From positions 124,001 through 188,000 of the forward strand of contig CAVTCJ010000017.1 in NCBI GenBank assembly GCA_963733145.1: a stretch of 64,000 nucleotides of DNA. The letters run 5' to 3'. Source of the stretch: JAHIKV01 sp963733145. Lineage in GTDB: Bacteria > Planctomycetota > Planctomycetia > Pirellulales > Thermoguttaceae. Position 1 is the stretch's first letter. The number at the start of each line of letters is the position of its first letter. Shown here in pieces: positions 41,076 through 48,927 of the stretch. A program made the translations under genes and the position numbers. Below the pieces are notes generated by a model. That model was not told where the DNA came from and searched no databases. It saw only the letters and a program-made list of their open reading frames with translations.

Positions 41076-43904
41076 GTATCATCGCGGGCGTGGGCTTCGA
41101 TCGTCGCCCGGGGCAGACCGCGGATGGCCATGCACTCCTCAATCGAAAACCCGGCCGATAACAAGCGGCGCGTCCAGTAGCGGGAGTCGGGCGGGTCCGA
41201 TTCGCCGGACGGTTTGTCGGCCTGACCGAGCCCTTCGGCCACATCCGACTGGCCGCTGAAGCGGCCAGCCCTTTGGCCGTCGGCGCCTTCGCCAACGATC
41301 AGCAATAACTCGGCTCCGTAGCGTTCCACTTTGGCCGGACCGATGCCGCGGATCGACCGCAACGTCTCGCGGTCGCCGGGCCGATGGCGGGCCAATTCGG
41401 CCAGCGTGTCGTTGGTGAGGATGTAATAGGCCGGCACGCCCGCTTCATCGGCAACCGCCTCCCGCCACTGCTTGAGGGCTTCGAGAATGGCCGGATCGGG
41501 AGCGTTGGCAAGGGCGGAATTGGCAGGGCTGGCCGCTTCAGCGGCCAGTGGACCACGGTGGCCACGGTCGTGCGGCAGTTCAACTGCCGCATCAGCGGAA
41601 GCCGCACCAGCGGAAGCCTTCTCCTCTCTCGCGTCTCTTTTCTCCCTTCTCTCTTCCCTCTTCTCTCTTCTCTCCTCGCTCCTCGCTTGCCCGCGCAATT
41701 TGAGGAGCAGCGATTCCGGCAGCGGCAAACGACGGTTGAGCACGGCCGTGCCGCGCATCACTTCGCCGCCGAACTCGGTCAGCTCGACCACAGGCCGAAA
41801 GCGGTCGATGTCCACCTGTTGCAAGCATCGCTCGGCAAACAGGGCGTCAATCAGTTCCAAGACCTCCTGTTGTTTCAAGTGCTGCAACAGTCCGAAGGTG
41901 CTGAGTTTGTCCAGCCGCAGCTTCTTGATTTTTGAATCGTTCGAGCCGCACAGCATTTTGGCGATCAGGTTTTTGCCGCAGGAGAATTTTCGCGCCTGGA
42001 CGCGGGCTACGCCGGAGAGGACCATGCGGACGGCTTCCAGGACTTTGCCGTCGAGCGGCGCGGCGCTCACCTCTGGTTCTTCTCCCGTAAACTGGCCGCT
42101 AAAGCGGCCAGCCCCTTGGCCCTCCGACTCTCGACCATAGTCACCCGCCGACTGGTCGCTGAAGTGGCCAGCCCCTTGCCGCCCGCTTTCTATTCCGCGC
42201 AGGCGGCAGTTGTCGCAGTGGCCGCAGTTGGCCGGGTTCTCCTCGCCGAAATAGAGCAGGATTTCCCGCTGCCGGCACGTGCCGCCTTGGGCGAAGCGGA
42301 TCACCCGTTCCAGCTTGTCCAGTTCGACCTGTTTGCGACGCTCGATGGCCTCGAAGTCGATCTCCAAGCGCTCGAACTCCAGGTCGCGGCGGATCATCCG
42401 TATCGCCCGGCCCCGGAACGGCGGCAGGTAGGTGAACGATTGCAGCCTGTTCAGTTCGTGCAGCGCCCGGTTGAGCGAGGTCTGATCCAACTGGTGGAAA
42501 ACCGAGAGGTCGCGGATGCGAAACTGCACCAGCTCCTGCCGCCGGGCGCCGACCAGCCGCTCGACCGACTGGATCACCTTCCGCTGCGTCTTGGCCTGTT
42601 TGGGCAACAGATCGACGAGCGTGGGCAGATCGCTGTCGATCCGCACCGTGGCCATGTTTTGCGAGGCGATCATGCGTTCCAGCACACCGGCGCTTTCCAG
42701 CAGTTGCTCGCAGTTGCCCACCCCGTCGGCGCCGATCGGCAGGCCGAGCGTCTGCTTCACTTCGTCCTGGGTCATCTCGATGGGGTTTTCCTCGCGTTCG
42801 CGGAGGAAGTCGTGGACCGCGCGGACGTGCTCGCGGTCGGGATACGAGCTGTCGATGAAATACTCCTGGATATATTTATCGGAGAAGTGGAACAGCATCA
42901 GGCAATGGGAGAGTTGGCCGTCGCGCCCGGCCCGGCCCGCCTCCTGATAATACGCCTCGACGCTGCCGGGGATGTTGTAATGCACGACGAAGCGGACGTC
43001 GGCCTTGTCGATGCCCATGCCGAAAGCGTTCGTGGCCACGACGATCTCGCAGCGGCCGCGCATGAAATCTTCCTGGGCCTTTTTGCGCTGCTCGGGCAGC
43101 ATCCCCGCGTGATAGACGGCCGTGCGGCGTCCCGTCCGCTCGGCGACGAATTGGGCCACTTCCTCGGCCCGCTTCCGCGTCGAGGCATAAATGATCCCCG
43201 AGCCGGGCGTCTTGTTCAGAAATGCCACCAGATGATCCGGCTTCTGCCGTTCCCGCGGTGGCGATTGGACCTCGTAGAACAGGTTTGGCCGGGCGAAGCC
43301 GGTGATTAACGTCTTCGGCTCGCGGAGATCGAGCAGCTCGACGATGTCGCGGCGGACGCGGTCGGTGGCCGTGGCGGTCAGGGCGATGGTGGTCGGATTG
43401 CCGAGGATGCGGCGAAAAAAATCCCAGCCGGGCGTAATCGGGACGAAAGTCGTGCCCCCACTCGCTCACGCAGTGCGCCTCGTCGATCGCCAGCAGTTTC
43501 ACCCCCACGGCCCGAACTGCGTCCAGAAATCGCCCGCTACGGAACCGCTCGGGCACGACGTAGACCAGCCGGAACTCGCCGGCGGCCATCCGATCGAGCC
43601 GCTCGTACTGCTCGGACGCCGAGAGCGTGCTGTTGATGAAGCTGACCGGCAGCCCCAGCTTCTGTAGTTGGTCCACCTGGTCCTTCATCAAGGCGATCAG
43701 CGGCGAGACGACCAGCGTCAGACCGTCGACGGCCAGGGCCGGCAACTGGTAGCAGAGGCTTTTTCCGCCGCCGGTGGGCATCACGCAGAGGCAATCCTGC
43801 CCGGCCAACACCGCCGAAATCACCCGCTCCTGCCCTTCGCGGAACGAGCTTAGCCCGAACCGGGGCAAGTATGATTCCAACGTCGGTTTTGTCAGGTCGG
43901 GCAT
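41072..43904 (-). CDS. recQ: RecQ family ATP-dependent DNA helicase, one frame break and repeat insertions
   Basis: RecQ unwinds DNA 3' to 5' in recombination repair. The N-terminal half has FREGQERVISAVLAGQD, Walker A MPTGGGKSLCYQLP and the DEAH box AIDEAHCVSEWGHDFRP. The frame breaks at an A run at 43415-43421 (seven A; six would keep the frame). The other half has ASTRKRAEEVAQF, motif VI YYQEAGRAGRDG, a zinc site NCGHCDNC, the RQC winged helix and an HRDC domain (ILTNDTLAELARHRP). Between the zinc site, winged helix and HRDC the frame carries repeated segments: GAGHFSDQ, GAGRFSGQ and AGRFSGQ, and a charged run RSEERREKREERREKRD made by a polypurine tract at 41618-41690. The total is about 945 residues, longer than a normal RecQ. 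Confidence 0.88.
41249..41278. repeat. GGCCGCT...GCGGCC repeat in recQ, copy 1
   Basis: ACTGGCCGCTGAAGCGGCCA, the unit translated as AGRFSGQ on the gene strand. Confidence 0.65.
41525..41555. repeat. GGCCGCT...GCGGCC repeat in recQ, copy 2
   Basis: GGCTGGCCGCTTCAGCGGCCA in frame with recQ, in the opposite orientation to the other copies. Confidence 0.55.
41618..41690. repeat. Polypyrimidine tract (polypurine on recQ strand)
   Basis: A run of TCTTCTCCC-like units encoding alternating Glu, Arg and Lys residues in recQ. Likely formed by slippage. Confidence 0.6.
42089..42181. repeat. Two GGCCGCT...GCGGCC repeats in recQ, copies 3 and 4
   Basis: ACTGGCCGCTAAAGCGGCCA (42091) and ACTGGTCGCTGAAGTGGCCA (42151), 60 bases apart, so they add a tandem-like 20-residue spacing in frame. 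Confidence 0.65.
43415..43421. other. Frame break in an A run within recQ
   Basis: Seven consecutive A. The RecQ-like sequence ends YARLGFF in one frame and resumes RRILGNPTTIALTATATD in the next, which needs six A. Confidence 0.7.
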
Positions 43905-44104
43905 TGCACATTCCTCGGCGGTTGTTCATTATAGGAACTATTGCCTCTGAGATAAATAATGTTGGGTCAAACGCCCGACCGGCAGCGCCCGGCGGGGTGG
44001 AGTTCGCCGCGATATCTCCCCCCGCGACCGCAGTCGCGGGGCGTTCCTTCAACTCGGCATAATACAACCATGAACCACGGTGCGTTTCACGCACACTACG
44101 AAGA
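43905..44104. repeat. Gap between recQ and the Nudix gene with a GCGACCGCAGTCGCGGGG hairpin
   Basis: CCCCCGCGACCGCAGTCGCG GGGCG (44023-44045) belongs to the same family as 47064 and 51757. A short GTGCGTTTCACGCAC palindrome follows at 44080-44095. Confidence 0.6.
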
Positions 44105-44542
44105 GTGAATCAAATATCCATACCCGATGATCCCGGGCGGCGGGGCGTGGTGGGCATTGTCCAGCGAGACGGCCGATTGCTGGTCATTCGCCGCTCAAAA
44201 GCCGTCGTGGCCCCCTTGATCTACTGCTTTCCCGGCGGGGGCATCGAAAACGGCGAATCGGAAGAGGAAGCCCTCGTCCGCGAGTTCCGCGAAGAGATCG
44301 GCGTCGAGTGCCGACCCCTGCGGCGGCTGTGGCGGTGCGTGACGGCGTGGAAGGTGGAGTTGGCCTGGTGGCTGGGCGAGTTGCCGCCCGGCGCGGTTCC
44401 CGCGGCCAATCCGCGCGAGGTCGACTCGATCCACTGGATGACGCCCGAGGAGATGGCCCGCCTGCCGGACCTCTTGGAGAGCAACCGGGAGTTCTTGGAC
44501 CTGGCCGCGCGGGGGGAGATCAGTTTTCGATGCGAAGAGTAG
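44105..44542 (+). CDS. Nudix hydrolase
   Basis: A 145-residue cytosolic protein with the Nudix box in GGGIENGESEEEALVREFRE followed by EIG, matching Gx5Ex7REuxEExGu. The N-terminal strand VVGIVQRDGRLLVIRRS is typical. Nudix enzymes cleave nucleoside diphosphates linked to another group; no substrate-specific motif is visible. The start at 44105 is GTG-type; MNQISIPDDP is the most likely beginning. Confidence 0.88.
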   Translation: MNQISIPDDPGRRGVVGIVQRDGRLLVIRRSKAVVAPLIYCFPGGGIENGESEEEALVREFREEIGVECRPLRRLWRCVTAWKVELAWWLGELPPGAVPAANPREVDSIHWMTPEEMARLPDLLESNREFLDLAARGEISFRCEE

Positions 44543-44621
44543 GGTGGGACAAGCGAAGCGCAGTCCCACCATGATATTTTTCTGCAGATGGTGGGACCGC
44601 GCTTCGCTTGTCCCACCCTAC
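44540..44621. repeat. GGGTGGGACAAGCG palindromic repeat
   Basis: Facing GTAGGGTGGGACAAGCGAAG and CGCTTCGCTTGTCCCACCCT arms between convergent genes. Same family as 19969 and 38846. Confidence 0.8.
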
Positions 44622-44630
44622 TACGCGCCG

Positions 44631-45617
44631 CTATTTCTTTTTCTCTTCCGGCGCGAAGCGGCGATTGAAGACCTCGGGATCGAAGGGATCGGCCGGCTGG
44701 AGCGGAGCGGCCTTTTGGGCCTCGTCGGCGGGCAATTTCCGCGGCGTCGAGACCGACGGCGGCGCCTGCGGCGTCTGCGCCGCGGACTCGCCGGCAAGCA
44801 TGTACGCCCAAATCAGCAGGCGCTGAAATTGCTCTGCCTGGTGTTCGGTGAACACGGCTTGCTTTACCGTGCCGTGAGGGTTGCCGCAGGCTCGGATGAA
44901 GCGGCTCGACTCCGGATTCTTGCGGTCGATGAACTGCAAGACGGAGTACAAGTTCCGTTGCGTCGTGCGGCGCGAGGGCGATTTGTCCCGGGAAACCCGA
45001 AACAGCCGCATGGGCACGGCCGAAGTGGGCCCGTGGCAGCCCGCGCCGATGCAATGGTTCATCAGCACCGGCTGAACCGATTGCGTGAAGGCCTCGACGG
45101 CCCGGTAGGGCAGGCCGCGGATCATCCGATCCAATTCCGTGTTGGACGGTCCGGCCGTGAAATGGTTTTCCGTTTCCGGCGCCGGCGGCGGCGCCATGGC
45201 CATCTTCAACCGGCGTTCCAGCAGCCCGATCATCGGGTGCTCTGGGTCGGCGATTTTCGCGTCGGTCAACTCCACGGCCGCGTGGCCAAACAACTTCTGA
45301 CGGATGCACCACTGGGCCAGCTTGAGATGGTGGTGAACGTTTCCGACTTGGATTTGCGCCCGTTTTCGCCGATAGCCGTCTTCGAGGTTGTCGCAGACCA
45401 TTTCTACGTCGGATTGCTTCACGCGGATTTGCCCGTTGGGCAAATCGACGACATAGAAACCGTCGGCCTGGGAGATGCGTCCCTCGATGACCGCGCCGTT
45501 GCGGAGGAGGAGCAATTTTTGGGCCGGCGGCGCGGCGGGGAAGTCCGCCCGGGCGAAAAACGCCGCCAAGGCAACGATCGCGGCGGCTACGGCTGCTTGT
45601 ATAGTGCGGGTGAGCAT
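44631..45617 (-). CDS. Exported protein with a CxxxCH haem-like motif
   Basis: A 328-residue protein, start ATG 45617 (MLTRTIQAAVAAAIVALAAF), with a signal peptide ending FFARA. A short RNGAVIEGRISQADGFYVVD segment resembles a small beta-domain seen in other planctomycete exported proteins. The middle has VQPVLMNHCIGAGCHGPTSA, where Cys-Ile-Gly-Ala-Gly-Cys-His is a Cx4CH form and could bind haem or be a degenerate cytochrome c site. A long helix follows. The C-terminus is Pro-, Ala- and Lys-rich. The function is unknown; planctomycetes often use such domains in periplasmic oxidation. Confidence 0.55.
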   Translation of the reverse strand: MLTRTIQAAVAAAIVALAAFFARADFPAAPPAQKLLLLRNGAVIEGRISQADGFYVVDLPNGQIRVKQSDVEMVCDNLEDGYRRKRAQIQVGNVHHHLKLAQWCIRQKLFGHAAVELTDAKIADPEHPMIGLLERRLKMAMAPPPAPETENHFTAGPSNTELDRMIRGLPYRAVEAFTQSVQPVLMNHCIGAGCHGPTSAVPMRLFRVSRDKSPSRRTTQRNLYSVLQFIDRKNPESSRFIRACGNPHGTVKQAVFTEHQAEQFQRLLIWAYMLAGESAAQTPQAPPSVSTPRKLPADEAQKAAPLQPADPFDPEVFNRRFAPEEKKK

Positions 45618-45681
45618 AGCGTGTGGAAGGGTAGGTATTTCAAGCCTCCGGGTCAAGGCCGAAATTCGTGCCTTCGTTTAA

Positions 45682-45794
45682 CCCCAATACCGTTCAATTA
45701 AGACTGCTGTCATCTCATGTTGGGGTGGCAGTTGTACTGCCACCCCTGATTTGTCGCTGTTTCACGGGGTGGCAGTACAACTGCCACCGCAACA
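45682..45794. repeat. Extended GGGGTGGCAGT palindromic repeat, direct copy
   Basis: A direct repeat of 7491-7603, starting CCCAATACCGTTCAA and holding the facing GGCAGTTGTACTGCC arms. It lies between the haem-motif gene and the DUF2891 gene. Confidence 0.75.
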
Positions 45795-45912
45795 TGGCCG
45801 TCGCCGTTGGCTCCGGGTTAAACAAACCGCATACGCCCTTCAATTTGCCGTGGTGATGGTTACAATGTAGCTTGCGCGGTTTGGGAAGCCCGATCTCTTG
45901 GAGGACATCACA

Positions 45913-47037
45913 ATGCGTTCCGACCTGCCAACTTGTTTATCCATCATATTCTTTGCACCCTTCCTGCTCTCGGTTCTATATTCCGCGAAACCGGCGCGGG
46001 CGGCCGAGGCCGGGCCGGCCCTGAGCCGGCAACAGGCGTCCCGCTTCGCCCGGCTCGCGCTGAAAGGCATCACGACCGAGTTCCCCAACAAACCGGGGCA
46101 CGTCATCAACAACGCCGCCGACGTAAAACGGCCCCGCGATTTGCACCCGGCCTTCTTCGGCTCGTTCGACTGGCACTCGTCGGTCCACAGCCATTGGATG
46201 CTGGTCAGGCTGCTGCGGATGTTCCCCGAACTGCCCGAGGCCGGAGAAATCCGCGCCGTGCTGAACCGACACTTAACGGCCGAGAACCTGCAAGCCGAGG
46301 CCGATTATTTCGCGCAGCCGAATCACGGCACGTTCGAGCGGACCTATGGCTGGGCCTGGCTGCTGAAGCTGGCCGAGGAGCTGCGCGGCTGGAAAGACCC
46401 CGATGCCGGGCGCTGGTCGAAAAACCTGCAACCGCTGGCCGACGCAATCGTGGTCGGATACCTTAAATTTCTCCCCAAGCAGACGTACCCCATCCGCACC
46501 GGAGTCCATCCGAACACCGCTTTCGGCTTGGCGTTCGCGCTGGACTTCGCCCGGGCGGCCGGCAATCGGCCGCTGGAGAAACTGATCGAACGGCGCAGCC
46601 GGGACTATTACGCCCATGACGCCGCGATTCCGGCCGCCTGGGAGCCGGGCGGGATGGACTTCTTCTCGCCCAGCCTGATCGAGGCCGACCTTATGAGACG
46701 CGTCCTGAACCACGACGAGTTCGGCGACTGGCTGCGGCGATTTCTGCCGGGACTCGAACGCGGCGAGCCGAAATCGCTCCTCACGCCGGCCACCGTAACC
46801 GATCGCACCGACCCCTTGCTGGTCCACCTGGACGGGTTGAACCTGAGTCGGGCGTGGTGCATGAGGAACATCGCCGCCGCCTTGCCAAAGGACGATCCGG
46901 CGCGTAAAATCCTGATCGAATCGGCTGCCCGGCACGCTGCGGCGGCCCTCGGCCACGTGGCCAGCGGCGACTATGCGGGCGAGCACTGGCTGGCCTCTTT
47001 CGCGGTTTATATGCTCTCCACGCCCGCGGAGGAATGA
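45913..47037 (+). CDS. Exported DUF2891 family protein
   Basis: 374 residues from ATG 45913 (MRSDLPTCLSIIFFAPFLL), with a signal peptide ending PARAAEA. The family stretch FFGSFDWHSSVHSHWMLVRL is present near residue 80, together with WLLKLAEELRGW, GVHPNTAFGLAFALDFA and WEPGGMDFFSPSLIEADLMR. DUF2891 proteins form an alpha/alpha barrel like those of glycosidases and glucoamylase-related enzymes, so a carbohydrate role is possible, but no activity is known to me. It has a terminator-like hairpin after it. Confidence 0.85.
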   Translation: MRSDLPTCLSIIFFAPFLLSVLYSAKPARAAEAGPALSRQQASRFARLALKGITTEFPNKPGHVINNAADVKRPRDLHPAFFGSFDWHSSVHSHWMLVRLLRMFPELPEAGEIRAVLNRHLTAENLQAEADYFAQPNHGTFERTYGWAWLLKLAEELRGWKDPDAGRWSKNLQPLADAIVVGYLKFLPKQTYPIRTGVHPNTAFGLAFALDFARAAGNRPLEKLIERRSRDYYAHDAAIPAAWEPGGMDFFSPSLIEADLMRRVLNHDEFGDWLRRFLPGLERGEPKSLLTPATVTDRTDPLLVHLDGLNLSRAWCMRNIAAALPKDDPARKILIESAARHAAAALGHVASGDYAGEHWLASFAVYMLSTPAEE

Positions 47038-47063
47038 GCGAGACATCAAACACAACCACGGCC

Positions 47064-47095
47064 AAACGCCCCACGACTGCGGTCGCGGGGCGTTT
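47064..47095. terminator. Bidirectional terminator-like GACTGCGGTCGCGGGG hairpin
   Basis: AACGCCCCACGACTGC faces GGTCGCGGGGCGTTT, with T at both ends. It follows the DUF2891 stop and is of the same family as 44023 and 51757. Confidence 0.55.
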
Positions 47096-47121
47096 ATACA
47101 AAAACATCCGGCGATTATAAT
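47093..47121 (+). promoter_or_regulatory. Promoter for the SDR gene
   Basis: A perfect TATAAT at 47116-47121 with TTTATA at 47093-47098 (17-base spacer). The SDR ATG is 45 bases further on. Confidence 0.45.
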
Positions 47122-47165
47122 CGCACTCAACCATCGTTTGTCGCAACTTTTGCTTGCGGCGCAAC

Positions 47166-48041
47166 ATGTACAGCCCACACATCGGTTCCGGCCCCAAGCG
47201 TTTTTGTCTCATTTCCGGCGCGTCGACCGGCATCGGCCGGGCGTGCGCGCTCGAGTTGGACCGCCGCGGTTTCCACGTCTTCGCCGGCGTGCGGTCGGAC
47301 GAGGCCGCGGAGGGGCTGCGGGCCGCGGCCTCCGATCGGCTGACGCCTGTGCGGCTCGACGTGACGGTCACCGCGGAGATTGCCGCCGCGGCGGTGCAAA
47401 TCGCCGCGGCTGCGGGCGAGTCGGGCTTGGCCGGCCTGGTGAACAACGCCGGCATCGGCGTGCCCGGCCCCTGGGAACTGCTGCCGCTCGATTTGTTCCG
47501 CCGGCAACTCGAAGTAAACATCATCGGCCAGTTGGCGGTCACTCAGGCGTGTCTCCCACTGTTGCGTAAGGGGCGCGGGCGAGTGGTCAACATCAGCTCA
47601 ATCAACGGCGGCTTGGCCGTGCCGTATCTGGGCGCTTATTCCGCCTCGAAGTTCGGCCTGGAGGCGTTTACCGATTCGCTCCGCACCGAGGTTCGCAATT
47701 TCGGCATCCAGGTTTCGTCCGTCGCGCCGGGCGCGATCGACACGCCGATCTGGGAAAAATCCGCGGCCCTGGCCGACCAGTTGTCGTCCGGCGTCAGCCC
47801 CGAGACGGTCGCGCTCTATCAATCCGATCTGGAGGCCATGCGTCTGGCCGCGGCCCGGGCCGCTCGCGGCGCCGCTCCGGTCGAGCGCGTAGTTCGGGCC
47901 GTGGTCCACGCGCTCACTGCCAAGCGGCCGAAAACCCACTACTATCTCGGCTGGGACGTCCGCTTCTGCTTCAAATGCCTCAAAATGATCTCCGACCGGC
48001 TCCGCGATCGGATCGTCCGAAAGTTCATGGGCGTGCGGTAA
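47166..48041 (+). CDS. Short-chain dehydrogenase/reductase
   Basis: 291 residues from ATG 47166. The NAD(P)-binding motif is LISGASTGIGRACALEL (GxxxGxG), followed by NNAGIGVPGPW, the catalytic Ser region in INISSING-like NISSINGG, and YSASKFGLEAF with the active-site Tyr and Lys. SDR enzymes reduce or oxidise alcohols and ketones; the substrate is not clear. It stands alone with its own promoter. Confidence 0.9.
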   Translation: MYSPHIGSGPKRFCLISGASTGIGRACALELDRRGFHVFAGVRSDEAAEGLRAAASDRLTPVRLDVTVTAEIAAAAVQIAAAAGESGLAGLVNNAGIGVPGPWELLPLDLFRRQLEVNIIGQLAVTQACLPLLRKGRGRVVNISSINGGLAVPYLGAYSASKFGLEAFTDSLRTEVRNFGIQVSSVAPGAIDTPIWEKSAALADQLSSGVSPETVALYQSDLEAMRLAAARAARGAAPVERVVRAVVHALTAKRPKTHYYLGWDVRFCFKCLKMISDRLRDRIVRKFMGVR

Positions 48042-48068
48042 AGACGTAGGACAGCAGACGTAATTGGT

Positions 48069-48345
48069 GTAGGTTATGCTTCAACCAGTAGGTTATGCTT
48101 CAGCCTAGCGCGGCTTAGCCGCAACCAATTGTGGTCTTGGGTCTTGGGTCTTAGGTCTTGGGTCTTCGTGCCAAGACCTAAGACCCAAGACCTAAGACCC
48201 AAGACCGTCAAAGATTGAGGACGATTTCTCAATCCCAAAAACTAATGGCATAACACAGCAGTCTGGTTAATGACGCGCACATTGGCGATTGAACCATTAT
48301 GATGGAGGATTGCCTACGATGCTGTTATGCGAAAGCATAACCTAC
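48069..48345. mobile_element. MITE-like element copy B (inverted), with duplicated end
   Basis: 48088-48255 is the reverse complement of 23472-23639 (one mismatch). The left terminal unit GTAGGTTATGCTTC is present twice, at 48069 and 48088. The right end GCGAAAGCATAACCTAC (about 48328-48344) matches the terminal repeat with one difference. The interior beyond 48255 differs from copy A. Confidence 0.65.
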
Positions 48346-48360
48346 GATTTTTTAGCCATC

Positions 48361-48807
48361 CTACTCCCGGAACAGACTGATAAGATACTCCCGGGCCGCG
48401 GCGGCGATGCCGGGGCTTTGACTCTCGCGGGGGCCGGCCACGTTGAGCACTTCCACCGCGTTGTGCGTCAGCCAATCGCGGACCACCGCCGGCTCGATAA
48501 AGCCGCCGAGATCGACGACCAGCCGGGGCCGGCCGTGCCGCTTCGCCAGCCGGAGGGTCAACTCCGTGCCGCCCGAGAGCGGACCGCGGCAGAAAATCAG
48601 CGTGGCGTCGCCGTCGAGCACGTTCCGTTCGGTCCGCTCGGGATAGTCGGTTGAATCGGTCTCGGCGAGGTTGTAGCTGGAAGGGATCCGCCCGTCCTCG
48701 GCCGTGCGGCCGCGCGGGCACCAGCCGCCGTGGGGCAATCCCAGTTCGATGGCCGCGTCGAGCGCGCCGCGGTCGACGCCGGTTTGTCCGCCGGAAATGA
48801 TTTTCAT
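48361..48807 (-). CDS. Putative molybdenum carrier / YpsA-like protein
   Basis: 148 residues. IISGGQTGVDRGALDAAIELG at the start, WCPRGRTAEDG, TLIFCRGPLSGGTELT and RLVVDLGGFIEPAVVRDWL are features of the MoCo-carrier / YpsA Rossmann-like group (Pfam putative molybdenum carrier). It may bind nucleotides or a pterin cofactor; enzyme activity is not known. It converges with the SDR gene and is downstream of a CTCTCCC repeat. Confidence 0.8.
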   Translation of the reverse strand: MKIISGGQTGVDRGALDAAIELGLPHGGWCPRGRTAEDGRIPSSYNLAETDSTDYPERTERNVLDGDATLIFCRGPLSGGTELTLRLAKRHGRPRLVVDLGGFIEPAVVRDWLTHNAVEVLNVAGPRESQSPGIAAAAREYLISLFRE

Positions 48808-48814
48808 CCCGCGC

Positions 48815-48926
48815 TGCCCTCACCCCCAGCCCCTCTCCCAAAGGGAGAGGGGAGACTATTTTCGCTGCGCTCACCCCCGGACCCTCTCCCGACCAACCTT
48901 CGGTCGGTGCCCGGAGAGGGGAGACT
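48815..48926. repeat. CTCTCCC-type repeat
   Basis: Two hairpin units of the same family as 10466. The second contains a small insertion CCAACCTTCGGTCGG. Confidence 0.75.
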
Positions 48927-48927
48927 A

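Noticed and set aside
43415..43421. Programmed frameshifting in recQ
   Set aside because: An A7 run could allow slippage, but recQ is not known for it and many other genes here have similar breaks.
45898..45912. Start of the DUF2891 gene at 45898
   Set aside because: The ATG at 45913 gives a better signal peptide; the upstream codons add only five residues.
48314..48874. Longer reading frame around the MoCo-carrier-like gene
   Set aside because: A different frame; the 48361-48807 frame has the family motifs.
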